The notes below the pieces were generated by a model. That model did no database searches, was not told the origin of the DNA, and worked only from the letters and a program-made list of their open reading frames with translations. A DNA stretch of 64,000 nucleotides, taken from positions 5,146,001-5,210,000 of the forward strand of contig NZ_CP163444.1 of the NCBI RefSeq assembly GCF_041053105.1, read 5' to 3'. Position 1 is the first letter of the stretch. Each line of letters begins with the position of its first letter. Source of the DNA: Streptomyces sp. R44 (GTDB lineage: Bacteria; Actinomycetota; Actinomycetes; Streptomycetales; Streptomycetaceae). Made by a program: the position numbers and the translations under genes. Below are positions 1 through 9,394 of the stretch, in pieces.

Positions 1-69
1 GACCGCTTCGAGCGTCCGGTCGGGCGGGACGATCATCCGGAGATGCAGCATGAGGAGAGCGTACGGAGG

Positions 70-1122
70 TCAGAGCTTCCGCAGGCTCAGGCGCTGCACC
101 TTGTGGTCGGGGCCCTTGCGGACGACGAGGGTGGCCCGGCCGCGGGTCGGGGCCACGTTCTCCAGGAGGTTCACCTTGTTGATGGTGCGCCACATCGTGC
201 GGGCGTAGTCGAAGGCCTCGTCCTCGGAGACCTGGGTCCAGCGCCGGAAGTACGAGGACGGGTCCTGGAAGGCGGTGTCCCGCAGCTTGCGGAAGCGGTT
301 GAGGTACCAGCGCTCGATGTCCTCGGGGCGGGCGTCCACGTACACCGAGAAGTCGAAGTAGTCGGCGAGACCGACGCGGGTCCGGCCGTCCTTGCCGGGG
401 AGGGCGGGCTGGAGGACGTTCAGACCCTCCACGATGAGGATGTCCGGGCGGCGCACGACGAGGCGCTCGCCGGGCACGCGGTCGTAGATCAGGTGCGAGT
501 AGACCGGGGCCGTGACCTCGTCCTTGCCCGCCTTGACGTCCGCGACGAAACGGGTGAGGGCCCGGCGGTCGTACGACTCGGGGAAACCCTTGCGGGACAT
601 CAGGCCGCGCGCCTTCAGCTCCTCCATCGGGTAGAGGAAGGCGTCGGTGGTCACCAGCTCGACGCGGGGGTGCTCGGGCCAGCGGGCGAGGAGGGCCTGC
701 AGCAGACGGGAGACGGTCGACTTGCCGACCGCCACGGAGCCGGCGACGCCTATGACGAAGGGGGTGCCGCGCTGCTCGGCGTTCTCGCCGAGGAAGGTGT
801 TCAGGGCGCCGCGGAGACCGCTGGTGGCCTGCACGTACAGGTTGAGCAGCCGGGAGAGCGGGAGGTAGATGTCCCGGACCTCGTCGAGGTCGATGACGTC
901 CCCGAGCCCGCGGAGCCGCTCGACCTCGTCGGCGGTCAGCGGGAGCGGCGTCTTGTCGCGCAGCGCGCTCCACTCGGCCCGGGTGAGGTCGACGTACGGG
1001 GTCGCCTCGGAGGGCCGACGCTGTCCGGCCCCATGACGGGAACTACCGGAAGCACCGGCCTTGCCGGCCCCGGCACCGTCGCCGGGATCTCCATCGGGGC
1101 TTCGTGGCGGCGAAGTGATCAC
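70..1122 (-). CDS. coaA: Type I pantothenate kinase
   Basis: Phosphorylates pantothenate with ATP, the first step of coenzyme A synthesis in the cytoplasm. The Walker A loop [12 protein letters not shown] lies at about residues 125-136, and the body ([46 protein letters not shown]) is typical of the bacterial CoaA family to its end. The GTG at 1122 gives 350 residues. The first 40 or so are low-complexity and variable in this family, so a start slightly further in is possible. It is divergent from glmS across about 130 bp. Function is confident; only the exact start is uncertain. Confidence 0.95.
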   Translation of the reverse strand: MITSPPRSPDGDPGDGAGAGKAGASGSSRHGAGQRRPSEATPYVDLTRAEWSALRDKTPLPLTADEVERLRGLGDVIDLDEVRDIYLPLSRLLNLYVQATSGLRGALNTFLGENAEQRGTPFVIGVAGSVAVGKSTVSRLLQALLARWPEHPRVELVTTDAFLYPMEELKARGLMSRKGFPESYDRRALTRFVADVKAGKDEVTAPVYSHLIYDRVPGERLVVRRPDILIVEGLNVLQPALPGKDGRTRVGLADYFDFSVYVDARPEDIERWYLNRFRKLRDTAFQDPSSYFRRWTQVSEDEAFDYARTMWRTINKVNLLENVAPTRGRATLVVRKGPDHKVQRLSLRKL

Positions 1123-1253
1123 CCGGCCATTGTCCCGGGTCGGCGGGCTCCTTGGGCCGTGGGGTCGGTCACGCGCCGCCGCGGTTGACGCGGCCCGCGT
1201 CGACTCCGGTCGGGGTCCGGCCGGTGGGGCGGGTTCCGCCGTAGTCTGCCGTC

Positions 1254-3101
1254 ATGTGCGGAATCGTGGGATACGTCGGCGGGCAGTCGGCGCTTGATGT
1301 GGTGGTCGCGGGCCTCAAGCGGCTCGAATACCGGGGCTACGACTCGGCCGGTGTCGCGGTGCTCGCCGACGGCGGGCTCGCCGCGGCCAAGAAGGCGGGC
1401 AAGCTCGTCAATCTGGAGAAGGAACTCGTCGACCGCCCGCTGCCCGGCGGCTCCGTCGGCATCGGACACACCCGCTGGGCCACCCACGGCGGGCCCACCG
1501 ACGCCAACGCCCACCCCCACCTGGACAACGCCGGGCGGGTCGCCGTCGTCCACAACGGCATCATCGAGAACTTCGCCTGCCTGCGGGAGGAGCTCGCCGA
1601 GCGCGGCCACACGCTGCTCTCCGAGACCGACACCGAGGTCGTGGCCCACCTCCTCGCCGAGGAGTTCTCCTCCGCCGGGGACCTCGCCGAGGCCATGCGG
1701 CTCGTCTGCCGCCGGCTCGACGGGGCCTTCACCCTCGTCGCCGTCCACGCCGACCAGCCCGGCGTCGTCGTCGGCGCCCGCCGGAACTCGCCGCTCGTCG
1801 TCGGCGTGGGGGAGGGGGAGAACTTCCTCGCCTCCGACGTCTCCGCGTTCATCGCCCACACCCGGTCCGCGATCGAACTGGGCCAGGACCAGGTCGTCGA
1901 GCTCACCCGGGACGGCGTCACCGTCACCGACTTCGACGGGGTGCCCGCCGACGTACGGGCCTACCACGTCGACTGGGACGCCTCCGCCGCCGAGAAGGGC
2001 GGCTACGACTACTTCATGCTCAAGGAGATCGCCGAGCAGCCCAAGGCCGTCGCCGACACCCTCCTCGGGCGGATCGACGGGGCCGGCCGGCTCACCCTCG
2101 ACGAGGTCCGCATCCCCGACGCCGTGCTCCGCGAGGCCGACAAGGTCGTCATCATCGCGTGCGGCACCGCCTTCCACGCCGGGCTCATCGCCAAGTACGC
2201 CATCGAGCACTGGACCCGGATCCCCTGCGAGGTCGAGCTCGCCAGCGAGTTCCGCTACCGCGACCCGATCCTCGACCGGCGCACCCTGGTCATCGCGATC
2301 TCCCAGTCCGGCGAGACCATGGACACCCTGATGGCCCTGCGGCACGCGCGGGAGCAGGGCGCGAAGGTGCTGGCCGTGTGCAACACGAACGGCTCGACGA
2401 TCCCGAGGGAGTCGGATGCGGTTCTCTACACGCACGCCGGGCCCGAGGTCGCCGTCGCCTCCACCAAGGCCTTCCTCACGCAGCTGGTGGCCTGCTACCT
2501 GCTCGCGCTCTACCTCGGCCAGGTCCGCGGCACCAAGTGGGGCGACGAGATCCACTCCGTCGTCCGTGACCTCGCCCGGATCGGCGACGACGTCGAGCGC
2601 GTCCTGGAGACCATGGAGCCGGTACGGGCCCTGGCCCGGTCCCTCGCCGACAAGAACACCGTGCTCTTCCTGGGGCGTCACGTCGGCTACCCCGTGGCCC
2701 TGGAGGGCGCGCTGAAGCTCAAGGAGCTCGCGTACATGCACGCCGAGGGCTTCGCGGCCGGCGAGCTCAAGCACGGGCCGATCGCGCTCATCGAGGAGGA
2801 CCTGCCGGTGGTCGTGGTCGTGCCCTCGCCGCGGGGACGGTCCGTCCTCCACGACAAGATCGTCTCCAACATCCAGGAGATCCGCGCGCGGGGCGCCCGG
2901 ACCATCGTCATCGCCGAGGAGGGCGACGAGGCCGTCGTCCCGTACGCCGACCACCTCGTCCGCATCCCCGCCACGCCTACGCTGCTCCAGCCGCTGGTCG
3001 CCACGGTGCCGCTCCAGGTCTTCGCCTGCGAGCTCGCCACCGCGCGGGGCAACGAGGTCGACCAGCCGCGCAACCTGGCCAAGTCCGTGACCGTGGAGTG
3101 A
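1254..3101 (+). CDS. glmS: Glutamine-fructose-6-phosphate aminotransferase (isomerizing)
   Basis: Makes glucosamine-6-phosphate from fructose-6-phosphate and glutamine, feeding UDP-GlcNAc for peptidoglycan. The protein starts MCGIVGYVG, so Cys2 is the N-terminal nucleophile of the glutaminase domain. Two SIS sugar-isomerase domains fill the second half ([40 protein letters not shown]), and the C-terminus [13 protein letters not shown] is the classic GlmS end. Its 615 residues are full length. It is followed after only 7 bp by acpS, so the two are probably co-transcribed. No glmS-ribozyme-like structure is apparent upstream. Confidence 0.97.
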   Translation: MCGIVGYVGGQSALDVVVAGLKRLEYRGYDSAGVAVLADGGLAAAKKAGKLVNLEKELVDRPLPGGSVGIGHTRWATHGGPTDANAHPHLDNAGRVAVVHNGIIENFACLREELAERGHTLLSETDTEVVAHLLAEEFSSAGDLAEAMRLVCRRLDGAFTLVAVHADQPGVVVGARRNSPLVVGVGEGENFLASDVSAFIAHTRSAIELGQDQVVELTRDGVTVTDFDGVPADVRAYHVDWDASAAEKGGYDYFMLKEIAEQPKAVADTLLGRIDGAGRLTLDEVRIPDAVLREADKVVIIACGTAFHAGLIAKYAIEHWTRIPCEVELASEFRYRDPILDRRTLVIAISQSGETMDTLMALRHAREQGAKVLAVCNTNGSTIPRESDAVLYTHAGPEVAVASTKAFLTQLVACYLLALYLGQVRGTKWGDEIHSVVRDLARIGDDVERVLETMEPVRALARSLADKNTVLFLGRHVGYPVALEGALKLKELAYMHAEGFAAGELKHGPIALIEEDLPVVVVVPSPRGRSVLHDKIVSNIQEIRARGARTIVIAEEGDEAVVPYADHLVRIPATPTLLQPLVATVPLQVFACELATARGNEVDQPRNLAKSVTVE

Positions 3102-3108
3102 GTGGGAA

Positions 3109-3477
3109 ATGATCATTGGGGTGGGGATCGACGTGGCGGAGATCGACCGCTTCGCCGCGTCGATCGAACGCACACCGGGGCTGCTGCAGCGCCTCTTCGT
3201 CGAGCGGGAACTGCTGCTTGCGAGCGGCGAGCGGCGCGGCGTCGCCTCGCTCGCCGTGCGGTTCGCCGCGAAGGAGGCGGTGGCGAAGGCGCTCGGCGCG
3301 CCGGGCGGGCTGCACTGGACCGACGCGGAGGTGTACGTCGAGGACAGCGGGCAGCCGCGGCTCCGGGTCCGGGGGACGGTGGCGGCGCGTGCGGCGGAAC
3401 TGGGAGTTCGCCACTGGCACGTCTCGCTCAGCCATGACGCGGGGGTGGCGTCGGCGGTGGTGATCGCGGAGGGGTGA
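3109..3477 (+). CDS. acpS: Holo-[acyl-carrier-protein] synthase
   Basis: Transfers 4'-phosphopantetheine from CoA to apo-acyl carrier protein, activating it for fatty-acid and possibly polyketide synthesis. The 122-residue protein has the AcpS signatures GIGVDxxExxR (here [12 protein letters not shown]) and [12 protein letters not shown], and ends with [14 protein letters not shown]. It sits 7 bp after glmS, with a purine-rich ribosome site in the end of glmS. Together with coaA it puts coenzyme A synthesis and use side by side. Confidence 0.95.
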   Translation: MIIGVGIDVAEIDRFAASIERTPGLLQRLFVERELLLASGERRGVASLAVRFAAKEAVAKALGAPGGLHWTDAEVYVEDSGQPRLRVRGTVAARAAELGVRHWHVSLSHDAGVASAVVIAEG

Positions 3478-3598
3478 GGGCCGGCGCGGTCGCTGGGCGG
3501 TGGCCACCTGCCGTGTGGCCCGCGCCTGTTGCTGGGAGGTGCCCCGGTCCACCCGCCGTGTGGGCCTGCGCCCGCGCCGGGCGGTGCCCCCGCCCACC

Positions 3599-3810
3599 CC
3601 CGTGTGGGCAATCGTCCCGCTGGGGCGGGACGGGTGGGCACACGGGACGGCGCCCTCTCGCGGCGCCTCCGCGTTCCGGGCCTGGACCCGCACCCCGATG
3701 CGCGGCGCAGATCCGGTGCGGGTGCAGGCGCGGAAGCCTCTGGCGCCGACAGGGGCGCCGTCCGTTGTGCCCACCCGTTCCGCCCCTTGCGGAACGCCTG
3801 CCCACAACGG
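3599..3810. repeat. Nested palindromic element with a hairpin in each arm
   Basis: The 351-bp gap between acpS and the next gene is mostly this element. A hairpin at 3599-3646 (arms starting CCCGTGTG and ending CACACGGG) and a related hairpin at 3762-3810 (CCGTTGTG to CACAACGG) lie in inverse orientation. Between them GGACGGCGCC (3645-3654) pairs with GGCGCCGTCC (3754-3763), and CCCGCACC (3687-3694) pairs with GGTGCGGG (3715-3722), so the unit can fold into one large cruciform. I see no coding sequence in it. A more degenerate copy of the GTGTGGGC motif lies just upstream near 3558. It may be a mobile palindromic unit or a terminator-like RNA structure. Confidence 0.75.
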
Positions 3811-3828
3811 ACGGGGCAGACTGCTGGC

Positions 3829-5280
3829 ATGCGTAGTGCTTATCGCGTGGAGACCGTACGGGCCGCCGAGGCCGAGCTCATGGCGCGGCTTCCCGACGGC
3901 GCCCTCATGCAGCGTGCCGCCGCCGGGCTCGCCGCCGCCTGTTGTTCGCTGCTCGGCAAGGGCCGGGTGTACGGCGCCCGCGTCGTCCTCCTCGTCGGCA
4001 GCGGCGACAACGGCGGCGACGCCCTCTACGCCGGCGCCCGGCTCGCCCGGCGCGGCGCCGGCGTCACGGCGGTGCTGCTCGGGGAGCGGGCGCACGACGG
4101 CGGGCTCGCGGCGCTCCGGGCCGCCGGAGGCCGCGTCGCCGACGAACCGTTCGAGCCCCTCGCCCGCGCCGACCTCGTCCTCGACGGCATCACCGGCATC
4201 GGAGGCCGCGGCGGGCTCCGCCCCGACGCCGTCCCCGTCGCCCGCGCCGCTCGCGGCTCCGACGCCGTCGTCGTCGCCGTCGACCTGCCCAGCGGCGTGG
4301 ACGCCGACACCGGCGAGGTCCACGGGGAGGCGCTGCCCGCCGACGCGACGATCACCTTCGGCGCGTACAAGCCCGGTCTGCTCGTCGACCCGGCTCGTGA
4401 GTACGCCGGTGCCCTGCGGCTCGTCGACATCGGGCTCGGCCCCCTCCTCCCGGGCGTGCCCGACCTGGAGGCCCTCCAGCACGGTGACCTGGCGTGGCTG
4501 CTGCCCGCGCCGGGCGCCGAGAGCGACAAGTACCGGCGCGGTGTCGTCGGCATCGTCGCCGGTTCCACCCGCTACCCGGGCGCCGCCGTGCTCGCCGTCG
4601 CGGGCGCCCTGCGCGGCGGGGCCGGGGCCGTGCGGTACGTCGGCTCCGCCGGGGACACCGTGCTCGCCGCCCACCCCGAGACCCTCGTCCACTCCGGACG
4701 CCCCGAGAAGGCCGGCCGGGTCCAGGCCTGGGTCGTCGGGCCCGGCCTCGGCGAAGGGCCGGGCGCCGGGGTCGCGGTCGGCGAGGTCCTCGACTCCGAC
4801 GTCCCCGTCCTCGTCGACGCCGACGGGCTCCGGGGCCTCGACCCCTCCGCCGTCCGCGGCCGCGGCGCCGCGACCCTGCTCACCCCGCACGCCGGCGAGG
4901 CGGCGGCGCTCCTGGGCGTCGCCCGTGAGGAGGTCGAGGCCGGGCGCCTCGCGGCCGTCCGCGAGTTGGCGCGCCGCTTCGGGGCGACCGTGCTGCTGAA
5001 GGGTTCGACGACGGTGGTGTGCGGGGCGGGTGGGGCCGGTCCCGTACGGGTCAACCCGACCGGGACCTCCTGGCTCGCCACGGCCGGCAGCGGCGACGTC
5101 CTCTCCGGCCTCGCGGGCTCGCTCCTCGCGGCCGGCCTCCCGGCCCTGGACGCGGCCTCCTGCGCGGCCTACCTCCACGGTCTCGCCGCCCGGAGGGCGG
5201 CGGAGGGCGGCGCACCGGTGACGGCGACGGAGGTGGCGGACTCCCTGCGGGGGGCGTGGCGGGACGTGACGGCGGCGTAG
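3829..5280 (+). CDS. nnr: Bifunctional NAD(P)H-hydrate epimerase / ADP-dependent dehydratase
   Basis: Repairs hydrated NADH and NADPH: the N-terminal half epimerises NAD(P)HX and the C-terminal half dehydrates the S form using ADP. The YjeF_N domain shows GSGDNGGDALYAGARLA near residue 55. The ribokinase-like dehydratase starts near residue 227 (GVVGIVAGSTRYPGAA) and has the ATAGSGDVLSG nucleotide motif near 418-428. I chose the ATG at 3829 (483 residues) because the family start MRSAYRVETVR begins there; the frame stays open upstream only through the palindromic repeat. It is the first gene after that repeat. Confidence 0.93.
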   Translation: MRSAYRVETVRAAEAELMARLPDGALMQRAAAGLAAACCSLLGKGRVYGARVVLLVGSGDNGGDALYAGARLARRGAGVTAVLLGERAHDGGLAALRAAGGRVADEPFEPLARADLVLDGITGIGGRGGLRPDAVPVARAARGSDAVVVAVDLPSGVDADTGEVHGEALPADATITFGAYKPGLLVDPAREYAGALRLVDIGLGPLLPGVPDLEALQHGDLAWLLPAPGAESDKYRRGVVGIVAGSTRYPGAAVLAVAGALRGGAGAVRYVGSAGDTVLAAHPETLVHSGRPEKAGRVQAWVVGPGLGEGPGAGVAVGEVLDSDVPVLVDADGLRGLDPSAVRGRGAATLLTPHAGEAAALLGVAREEVEAGRLAAVRELARRFGATVLLKGSTTVVCGAGGAGPVRVNPTGTSWLATAGSGDVLSGLAGSLLAAGLPALDAASCAAYLHGLAARRAAEGGAPVTATEVADSLRGAWRDVTAA

Positions 5281-5340
5281 GTCCTCCCTCCGGAGGGCCC
5301 GGCCCGGACCCCCACTCGGGTCAACCCCGTTCGCCCACCC

Positions 5341-6249
5341 GTGGGTTCCCGCGTGCCCGTCCGGCGGTGGGCGGATTGGGTGGGTGGGGTGATCCGTTGG
5401 AGAAGTCGTACCGCGCCCCTGTTGTTCGTCCTCGCCGCCTCCCTCGCGCTGGCGCCCGTCGCCGGCGCCGCCCCGCTCTTCGGAGAACCCGACCCGCTCG
5501 TGCCCGGGGTCGTCGGGGGCGGGCGGGCCGAGTACCCGATGGACACGCCCGATCAGGTGCTGCCGCCGCTGCACGAGGAGGAGGCGGACGGCGTCCCCGT
5601 GCCCGAGCCCGAGGAGGAGGTCGACGAGCTCGTCGAGTACCTGCCCCGGAGCGCCGTCGGAGCCGCGTGCACCGCGAAGGCCGGCGTCCATCAGCGGCGG
5701 GTCGAGCGGCTCCTCGGGCTGCCCGTCGACGGGAAGCAGTCCGCCGCCGACTGCCGGGCCATCCGCGCCTTCCAGGTGAAGGAGAGGATCAAGCCGGCCG
5801 TCGGCTACGCCGGACCCGTCACCTGGGCCCGCGCCGAGCTGCTCGCCGCCCGGAAGAACCTCGACCCCGGCCGGCGCTGCCCGGTGAAGACGTACGCCGT
5901 CGCCTGCGTCGACCTCGACCGGCAGCTCATGTGGGTGCGGAAGGGGAAGAAGGTGACATATCAGGTCGTCAACATGCGGAGCGGGCGGCCCGGATACGCC
6001 ACCCGTACCGGCTGGCACACCGTCTACTGGCGCCACAAGGACCACTGGTCGTCCATCTACGACACCCCCATGCCGTACGCCCAGTTCTTCAGCGGCGGCC
6101 AGGCCTTCCACGCGGTGTACGGGCAGCTCGCCACGCCCGGCGGAAGCCGTGGCTGCGTCAATCTGAGCTACGCCGACGCGCGGAAACTCTGGGGCGTCCT
6201 CCGTAAGGGTGACCGGGTCTACATCTGGGGAAAGCGGCCCGGCAGCTGA
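5341..6249 (+). CDS. Secreted L,D-transpeptidase with peptidoglycan-binding region
   Basis: Probably forms 3-3 cross-links in peptidoglycan, or trims it, outside the membrane. A signal segment (TAPLLFVLAASLALAPVAGA) follows a basic N-terminus. The middle (HQRRVERLLGLPVDGKQS) looks like a peptidoglycan-binding helix bundle. The C-terminal YkuD domain carries FHAVYG and SRGCVNL, with the catalytic cysteine at residue 272. Several in-frame GTG codons (5341, 5353, 5380, 5389) could be the start; the later ones leave a tighter signal peptide. It stands just upstream of alr, another wall gene. Confidence 0.85.
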   Translation: MGSRVPVRRWADWVGGVIRWRSRTAPLLFVLAASLALAPVAGAAPLFGEPDPLVPGVVGGGRAEYPMDTPDQVLPPLHEEEADGVPVPEPEEEVDELVEYLPRSAVGAACTAKAGVHQRRVERLLGLPVDGKQSAADCRAIRAFQVKERIKPAVGYAGPVTWARAELLAARKNLDPGRRCPVKTYAVACVDLDRQLMWVRKGKKVTYQVVNMRSGRPGYATRTGWHTVYWRHKDHWSSIYDTPMPYAQFFSGGQAFHAVYGQLATPGGSRGCVNLSYADARKLWGVLRKGDRVYIWGKRPGS

Positions 6250-6269
6250 CACCTGAGAGACTGGGCGCG

Positions 6270-7418
6270 ATGACTGAGACACCTCCGCCCCCCAGGGCCC
6301 GCGCCGAGATCGACCTCGGCGCGCTGCGTGCGAACGTCCGCACGCTGCGCGCCCGCGTCGCCCCCCACGTCCGGATCATGGCCGTGGTCAAGGCCGACGC
6401 GTACGGACACGGCGCCGTGCGCTGCGCCCGTGCCGCCCTGGACGCGGGCGCGGACTGGCTCGGCACGGCCACTCCGCACGAGGCGCTCGCCCTGCGCGCC
6501 GCGGGCATCACGGACGTTCCCGTCATGTGCTGGCTCTGGACCCCGGGCGACCCCTGGGACCAGGGCATCGAGGCCGGGCTCGACATGTCCGTGAGCGGGA
6601 TGTGGGCCCTGGAGGAGGTCGTCCGGGCAGCGAAGAAGGTCGGCAGGACCGCCCGGATCCAGCTCAAGGCCGACACCGGGCTCGGGCGCAACGGCTGTCA
6701 GCCCGCCGACTGGCCCGAGCTGGTCGGCGCCGCCCTGAAGGCCGAGGTCGACGGGCTCGTGAAGGTGACCGGCCTCTGGTCGCACTTCGCCTGCGCCGAC
6801 GAGCCGCACCACCCGTCGATCGCCGCCCAGCTCGACGTCTTCCGCTCGATGCTGGACCACGCCGAGCAGGCGGGCGTACGCCCCGAGGTCCGGCACATCG
6901 CGAACTCGCCGGCCACCCTCACGCTGCCCGAGGCGCACTTCGACCTGGTCCGGCCCGGCATCGCGATGTACGGCGTCTCGCCGAGCCCCGAGCTGGGTAC
7001 GTCCGCCGAGCTCGGTCTGCGGCCCGTCATGTCGCTCAAGGCGACCGTCGCGCTGGTGAAGCACGTCCCCGCCGGGCACGGGGTGAGTTACGGGCATCAC
7101 TACGTGACCGGTGACGCGACCACCCTGGGGCTCATTCCGTTGGGGTACGCCGACGGGGTTCCCCGGCACGCCTCCGGGCGCGGGCCCGTCCTCGTCGACG
7201 GCCGGGTCCGCACCGTCGCCGGGCGCGTCGCCATGGACCAGTTCGTGGTCGACCTCGGCGGGGACACCCCCGAGCCCGGCACCGAGGCGGTGCTCTTCGG
7301 CCCCGGCGACGGGGGCGAGCCGACGGCCGAGGACTGGGCGGTGGCCGCCGACACCATCGCGTACGAGATCGTCACCCGGATCGGGGCGCGTGTCCCGCGG
7401 GTCTACCTGGGGGAGTAG
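6270..7418 (+). CDS. alr: Alanine racemase
   Basis: Pyridoxal-phosphate enzyme that interconverts L- and D-alanine for peptidoglycan. The PLP lysine lies in MAVVKADAYGHG (Lys41) and the opposing catalytic tyrosine in GVSYGHHY (Tyr274). The protein begins RAEIDLGALRANV and ends RIGARVPRVYLGE, both typical of the family, and its 382 residues are full length. It starts 20 bp after the L,D-transpeptidase gene and is followed 6 bp later by an alpha/beta hydrolase gene, suggesting one transcript running into the tsaE gene. Confidence 0.97.
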   Translation: MTETPPPPRARAEIDLGALRANVRTLRARVAPHVRIMAVVKADAYGHGAVRCARAALDAGADWLGTATPHEALALRAAGITDVPVMCWLWTPGDPWDQGIEAGLDMSVSGMWALEEVVRAAKKVGRTARIQLKADTGLGRNGCQPADWPELVGAALKAEVDGLVKVTGLWSHFACADEPHHPSIAAQLDVFRSMLDHAEQAGVRPEVRHIANSPATLTLPEAHFDLVRPGIAMYGVSPSPELGTSAELGLRPVMSLKATVALVKHVPAGHGVSYGHHYVTGDATTLGLIPLGYADGVPRHASGRGPVLVDGRVRTVAGRVAMDQFVVDLGGDTPEPGTEAVLFGPGDGGEPTAEDWAVAADTIAYEIVTRIGARVPRVYLGE

Positions 7419-7424
7419 CCCGCC

Positions 7425-8588
7425 ATGGCGGAGTCGAGTGGCAGCAGCTGGCGGCGTGCAGGGTTCGCCGGCGCCGCGATAGGCGTCCTCGCCGCCGGCG
7501 CGGCCGCCGGGGTCGCCGTCGAGCGGCTCACCGTCGGCCGTTCCGTACGGCAGAAGGCACGGCTCGCCCTGGACGCCACCGGCCCGTACGGCGGTCTGCG
7601 CGGCACCCCCGGCCGGGCCCTCGCCGACGACGGGACCGTCCTTCACTACGAGGTGGACGAGGTGGAGGCGGACGCCCCGCCGGCCCGCCGCCGGAGGCTC
7701 TTCGGGCGCCGGGAGCCCGCTCCCGTCACCGTCGTCTTCAGCCACGGCTACTGCCTCAACCAGGACTCCTGGCACTTCCAGCGGGCCGCTCTGCGCGGGC
7801 TCGTCCGTACCGTCCACTGGGACCAGCGCAGCCACGGCCGCTCCGGGCACGGGGCCTCCCAGGCCGGGCCGGACGGGGTTCCGGTCTCCATCGACCGGCT
7901 CGGCCGCGACCTCAAGGCCGTCCTCGACGCCGCCGCGCCCGAAGGGCCGCTGGTCCTCGTCGGGCACTCGATGGGCGGCATGACGGTGATGGCGCTCGCC
8001 GAGCAGTACCCGGAGCTGATCCGCGACCGGGTCGTCGGCGTCGCCCTGGTCGGCACCTCGGCGGGGAAGCTCGGCGAGGTGACGTACGGGCTGCCGCTCG
8101 CCGGCGTCAACGCCGTCCGGCGGGTCCTGCCGGGCGTGCTGCGGGCCCTCGGCTCCCAGGCGGAGCTGGTCGAGCGCGGGCGCCGGGCGACCGCCGACCT
8201 GTTCGCCGGGCTGATCAAGAAGTACTCCTTCGCCTCGAAGGACGTGGACCCGGCGGTCGCCCGCTTCGCCGAGCGGATGATCGAGTCGACCCCGATCGAC
8301 GTCGTCGCCGCCTTCTACCCGGCCTTCGCCGAGCACGACAAGGCCGCCGCCCTCGCCGCCTTCCGCGAGCTGCCGGTGCTGGCGCTCGCCGGGGACAACG
8401 ACCTGGTCACCCCCAGCTCGCACACCGAGGCCATCGCCGCGCTCCTGCCGGACGCGGAGCTGGTCATCGTCCCGGACGCGGGCCATCTGGTGATGCTGGA
8501 GCACCCGGAGGCGGTCACCGACCGGCTCGCCGACCTGCTGGTACGGTCCGGTGCCGTCCCGGCCGGGGAGGGCTTCCGTACGCGCTAG
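7425..8588 (+). CDS. Membrane-anchored alpha/beta hydrolase
   Basis: Serine hydrolase of the alpha/beta fold; the substrate cannot be told from sequence. A hydrophobic N-terminal segment (GFAGAAIGVLAAGAAAGVAV) suggests a membrane anchor or uncleaved signal. HGYCLNQDSW is the oxyanion-hole HG region. The nucleophile elbow is GHSMGG (Ser182). The acid lies near LALAGDNDLVTP and the histidine in PDAGHLVMLEHPE. A GGGGGAG ribosome site precedes the ATG. Lying between alr and tsaE, it is probably co-expressed with them, but no functional link is clear. Confidence 0.85.
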   Translation: MAESSGSSWRRAGFAGAAIGVLAAGAAAGVAVERLTVGRSVRQKARLALDATGPYGGLRGTPGRALADDGTVLHYEVDEVEADAPPARRRRLFGRREPAPVTVVFSHGYCLNQDSWHFQRAALRGLVRTVHWDQRSHGRSGHGASQAGPDGVPVSIDRLGRDLKAVLDAAAPEGPLVLVGHSMGGMTVMALAEQYPELIRDRVVGVALVGTSAGKLGEVTYGLPLAGVNAVRRVLPGVLRALGSQAELVERGRRATADLFAGLIKKYSFASKDVDPAVARFAERMIESTPIDVVAAFYPAFAEHDKAAALAAFRELPVLALAGDNDLVTPSSHTEAIAALLPDAELVIVPDAGHLVMLEHPEAVTDRLADLLVRSGAVPAGEGFRTR

Positions 8589-8598
8589 GTTTGCACGT

Positions 8599-9099
8599 AT
8601 GGAAGCAGCGCACCCGCCCGTCTCCGGCGCCACCCTCTCCGTCGACTCCCCGCAGCGGATGCAGGAGCTCGGCCGCCGGCTCGCGAAGATCCTCCGGCCC
8701 GGCGACCTCGTCATGCTCACCGGTGAGCTCGGCGCCGGGAAGACCACCCTGACCCGCGGCCTCGGCGAGGGCCTCGGCGTGCGGGGGGCCGTCACCTCGC
8801 CGACCTTCGTCATCGCCCGCGTCCACCCGTCCCTCGTCGGTGGTCCGGCCCTGGTCCACGTCGACGCGTACCGGCTGGGCGGCGGTCTCGACGAGATGGA
8901 GGACCTCGACCTGGACGTCTCGCTGCCCGAGTCCGTGGTCGTCGTCGAGTGGGGCGACGGCAAGGTCGAGGACCTGACCGACGACCGGCTGCACCTGCTC
9001 ATCCACCGGGTGACCGGCGACACCGACGACGACCGGCGCACGGTCGTGCTGCGCGGGATCGGCGAGCGCTGGGCCGACGAGGACCTCGATCTGTTCTGA
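8599..9099 (+). CDS. tsaE: tRNA t6A threonylcarbamoyltransferase complex ATPase
   Basis: P-loop ATPase that works with TsaB and TsaD to put the threonylcarbamoyl group on adenosine 37 of ANN-reading tRNAs. The Walker A motif is GELGAGKTTLTRGL, near residues 42-50. SPTFVIARVH and HVDAYRLGG are family blocks. The ATG at 8599 gives 166 residues, normal for TsaE; upstream in-frame starts would overlap the hydrolase gene. Unlike in genomes where tsaE, tsaB and tsaD are contiguous, two small genes intervene here before tsaB. Confidence 0.95.
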   Translation: MEAAHPPVSGATLSVDSPQRMQELGRRLAKILRPGDLVMLTGELGAGKTTLTRGLGEGLGVRGAVTSPTFVIARVHPSLVGGPALVHVDAYRLGGGLDEMEDLDLDVSLPESVVVVEWGDGKVEDLTDDRLHLLIHRVTGDTDDDRRTVVLRGIGERWADEDLDLF

Positions 9100-9162
9100 G
9101 GCGGCCGTACGTAGGTTCCGACAACGTGTCGGGAAGGTGTTGCGTGGGTCGCACGAGCCGTG

Positions 9163-9203
9163 GTGACATGGATGCACGAGCTGGTTAGGTGTACCTAACC
9201 TAC
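9163..9203 (+). promoter_or_regulatory. Candidate promoter overlapped by an iron box (DmdR1/IdeR type)
   Basis: TTAGGTGTACCTAACCTAC at 9185-9203 matches 15 of 19 positions of the actinobacterial DtxR/IdeR consensus TWAGGTWAGSCTWACCTWA; the mismatches are in the middle and at the last base. A possible promoter, GTGACA (9163-9168), 17 bp, then TAGGTG (9186-9191), puts the box over the -10 region, as expected for iron-dependent repression. It lies 11 bp before the ATG of the 53-residue gene. Confidence 0.6.
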
Positions 9204-9214
9204 GGGAGGCAAGC

Positions 9215-9376
9215 ATGGCGACGCCCGAACGCGCGGAACCCGGCCGGGACCACGTCTCGATGAGTGAGCTGCTGGCGTCCTGCGCGGCCGCGCGCGCCCT
9301 GTCGACCCCGCCGCCGGCGGAGCCCGAAGGACCCGAAGAGGGGGAACCCGTTCCCGTACGGGACGAAGCCGCTTAG
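9215..9376 (+). CDS. Small acidic protein of unknown function, 53 residues
   Basis: Short gene with a strong GGGAGGC ribosome site 5 bp before its ATG. The predicted protein starts MATPERAEP, has a short helical stretch SMSELLASCAAARAL, and ends in a Pro/Glu-rich acidic tail. There is no signal peptide or membrane segment. The clean ribosome site, the preserved third-position GC bias and the operator-like iron box in front argue that it is real. I recall similar small proteins beside tsa genes in other Streptomyces but know no function. It runs convergently towards the gene at 9395-9961, 18 bp away. Confidence 0.7.
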   Translation: MATPERAEPGRDHVSMSELLASCAAARALSTPPPAEPEGPEEGEPVPVRDEAA

Positions 9377-9394
9377 CCGACGACGACCTTCGCG

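Noticed and set aside
3529..3828. In-frame extension of the NAD(P)HX repair gene through the palindromic repeat
   Set aside because: The extension reads through hairpins and does not resemble the family; the normal start is the ATG at 3829.
1119..9041. Very long open frames (900-1100 codons) on the minus strand opposite glmS, the NAD(P)HX repair gene, alr and tsaE
   Set aside because: They are antisense to well-recognised genes, are Arg/Gly/Pro/Asp-rich with no motif, and arise from the GC bias of third positions.
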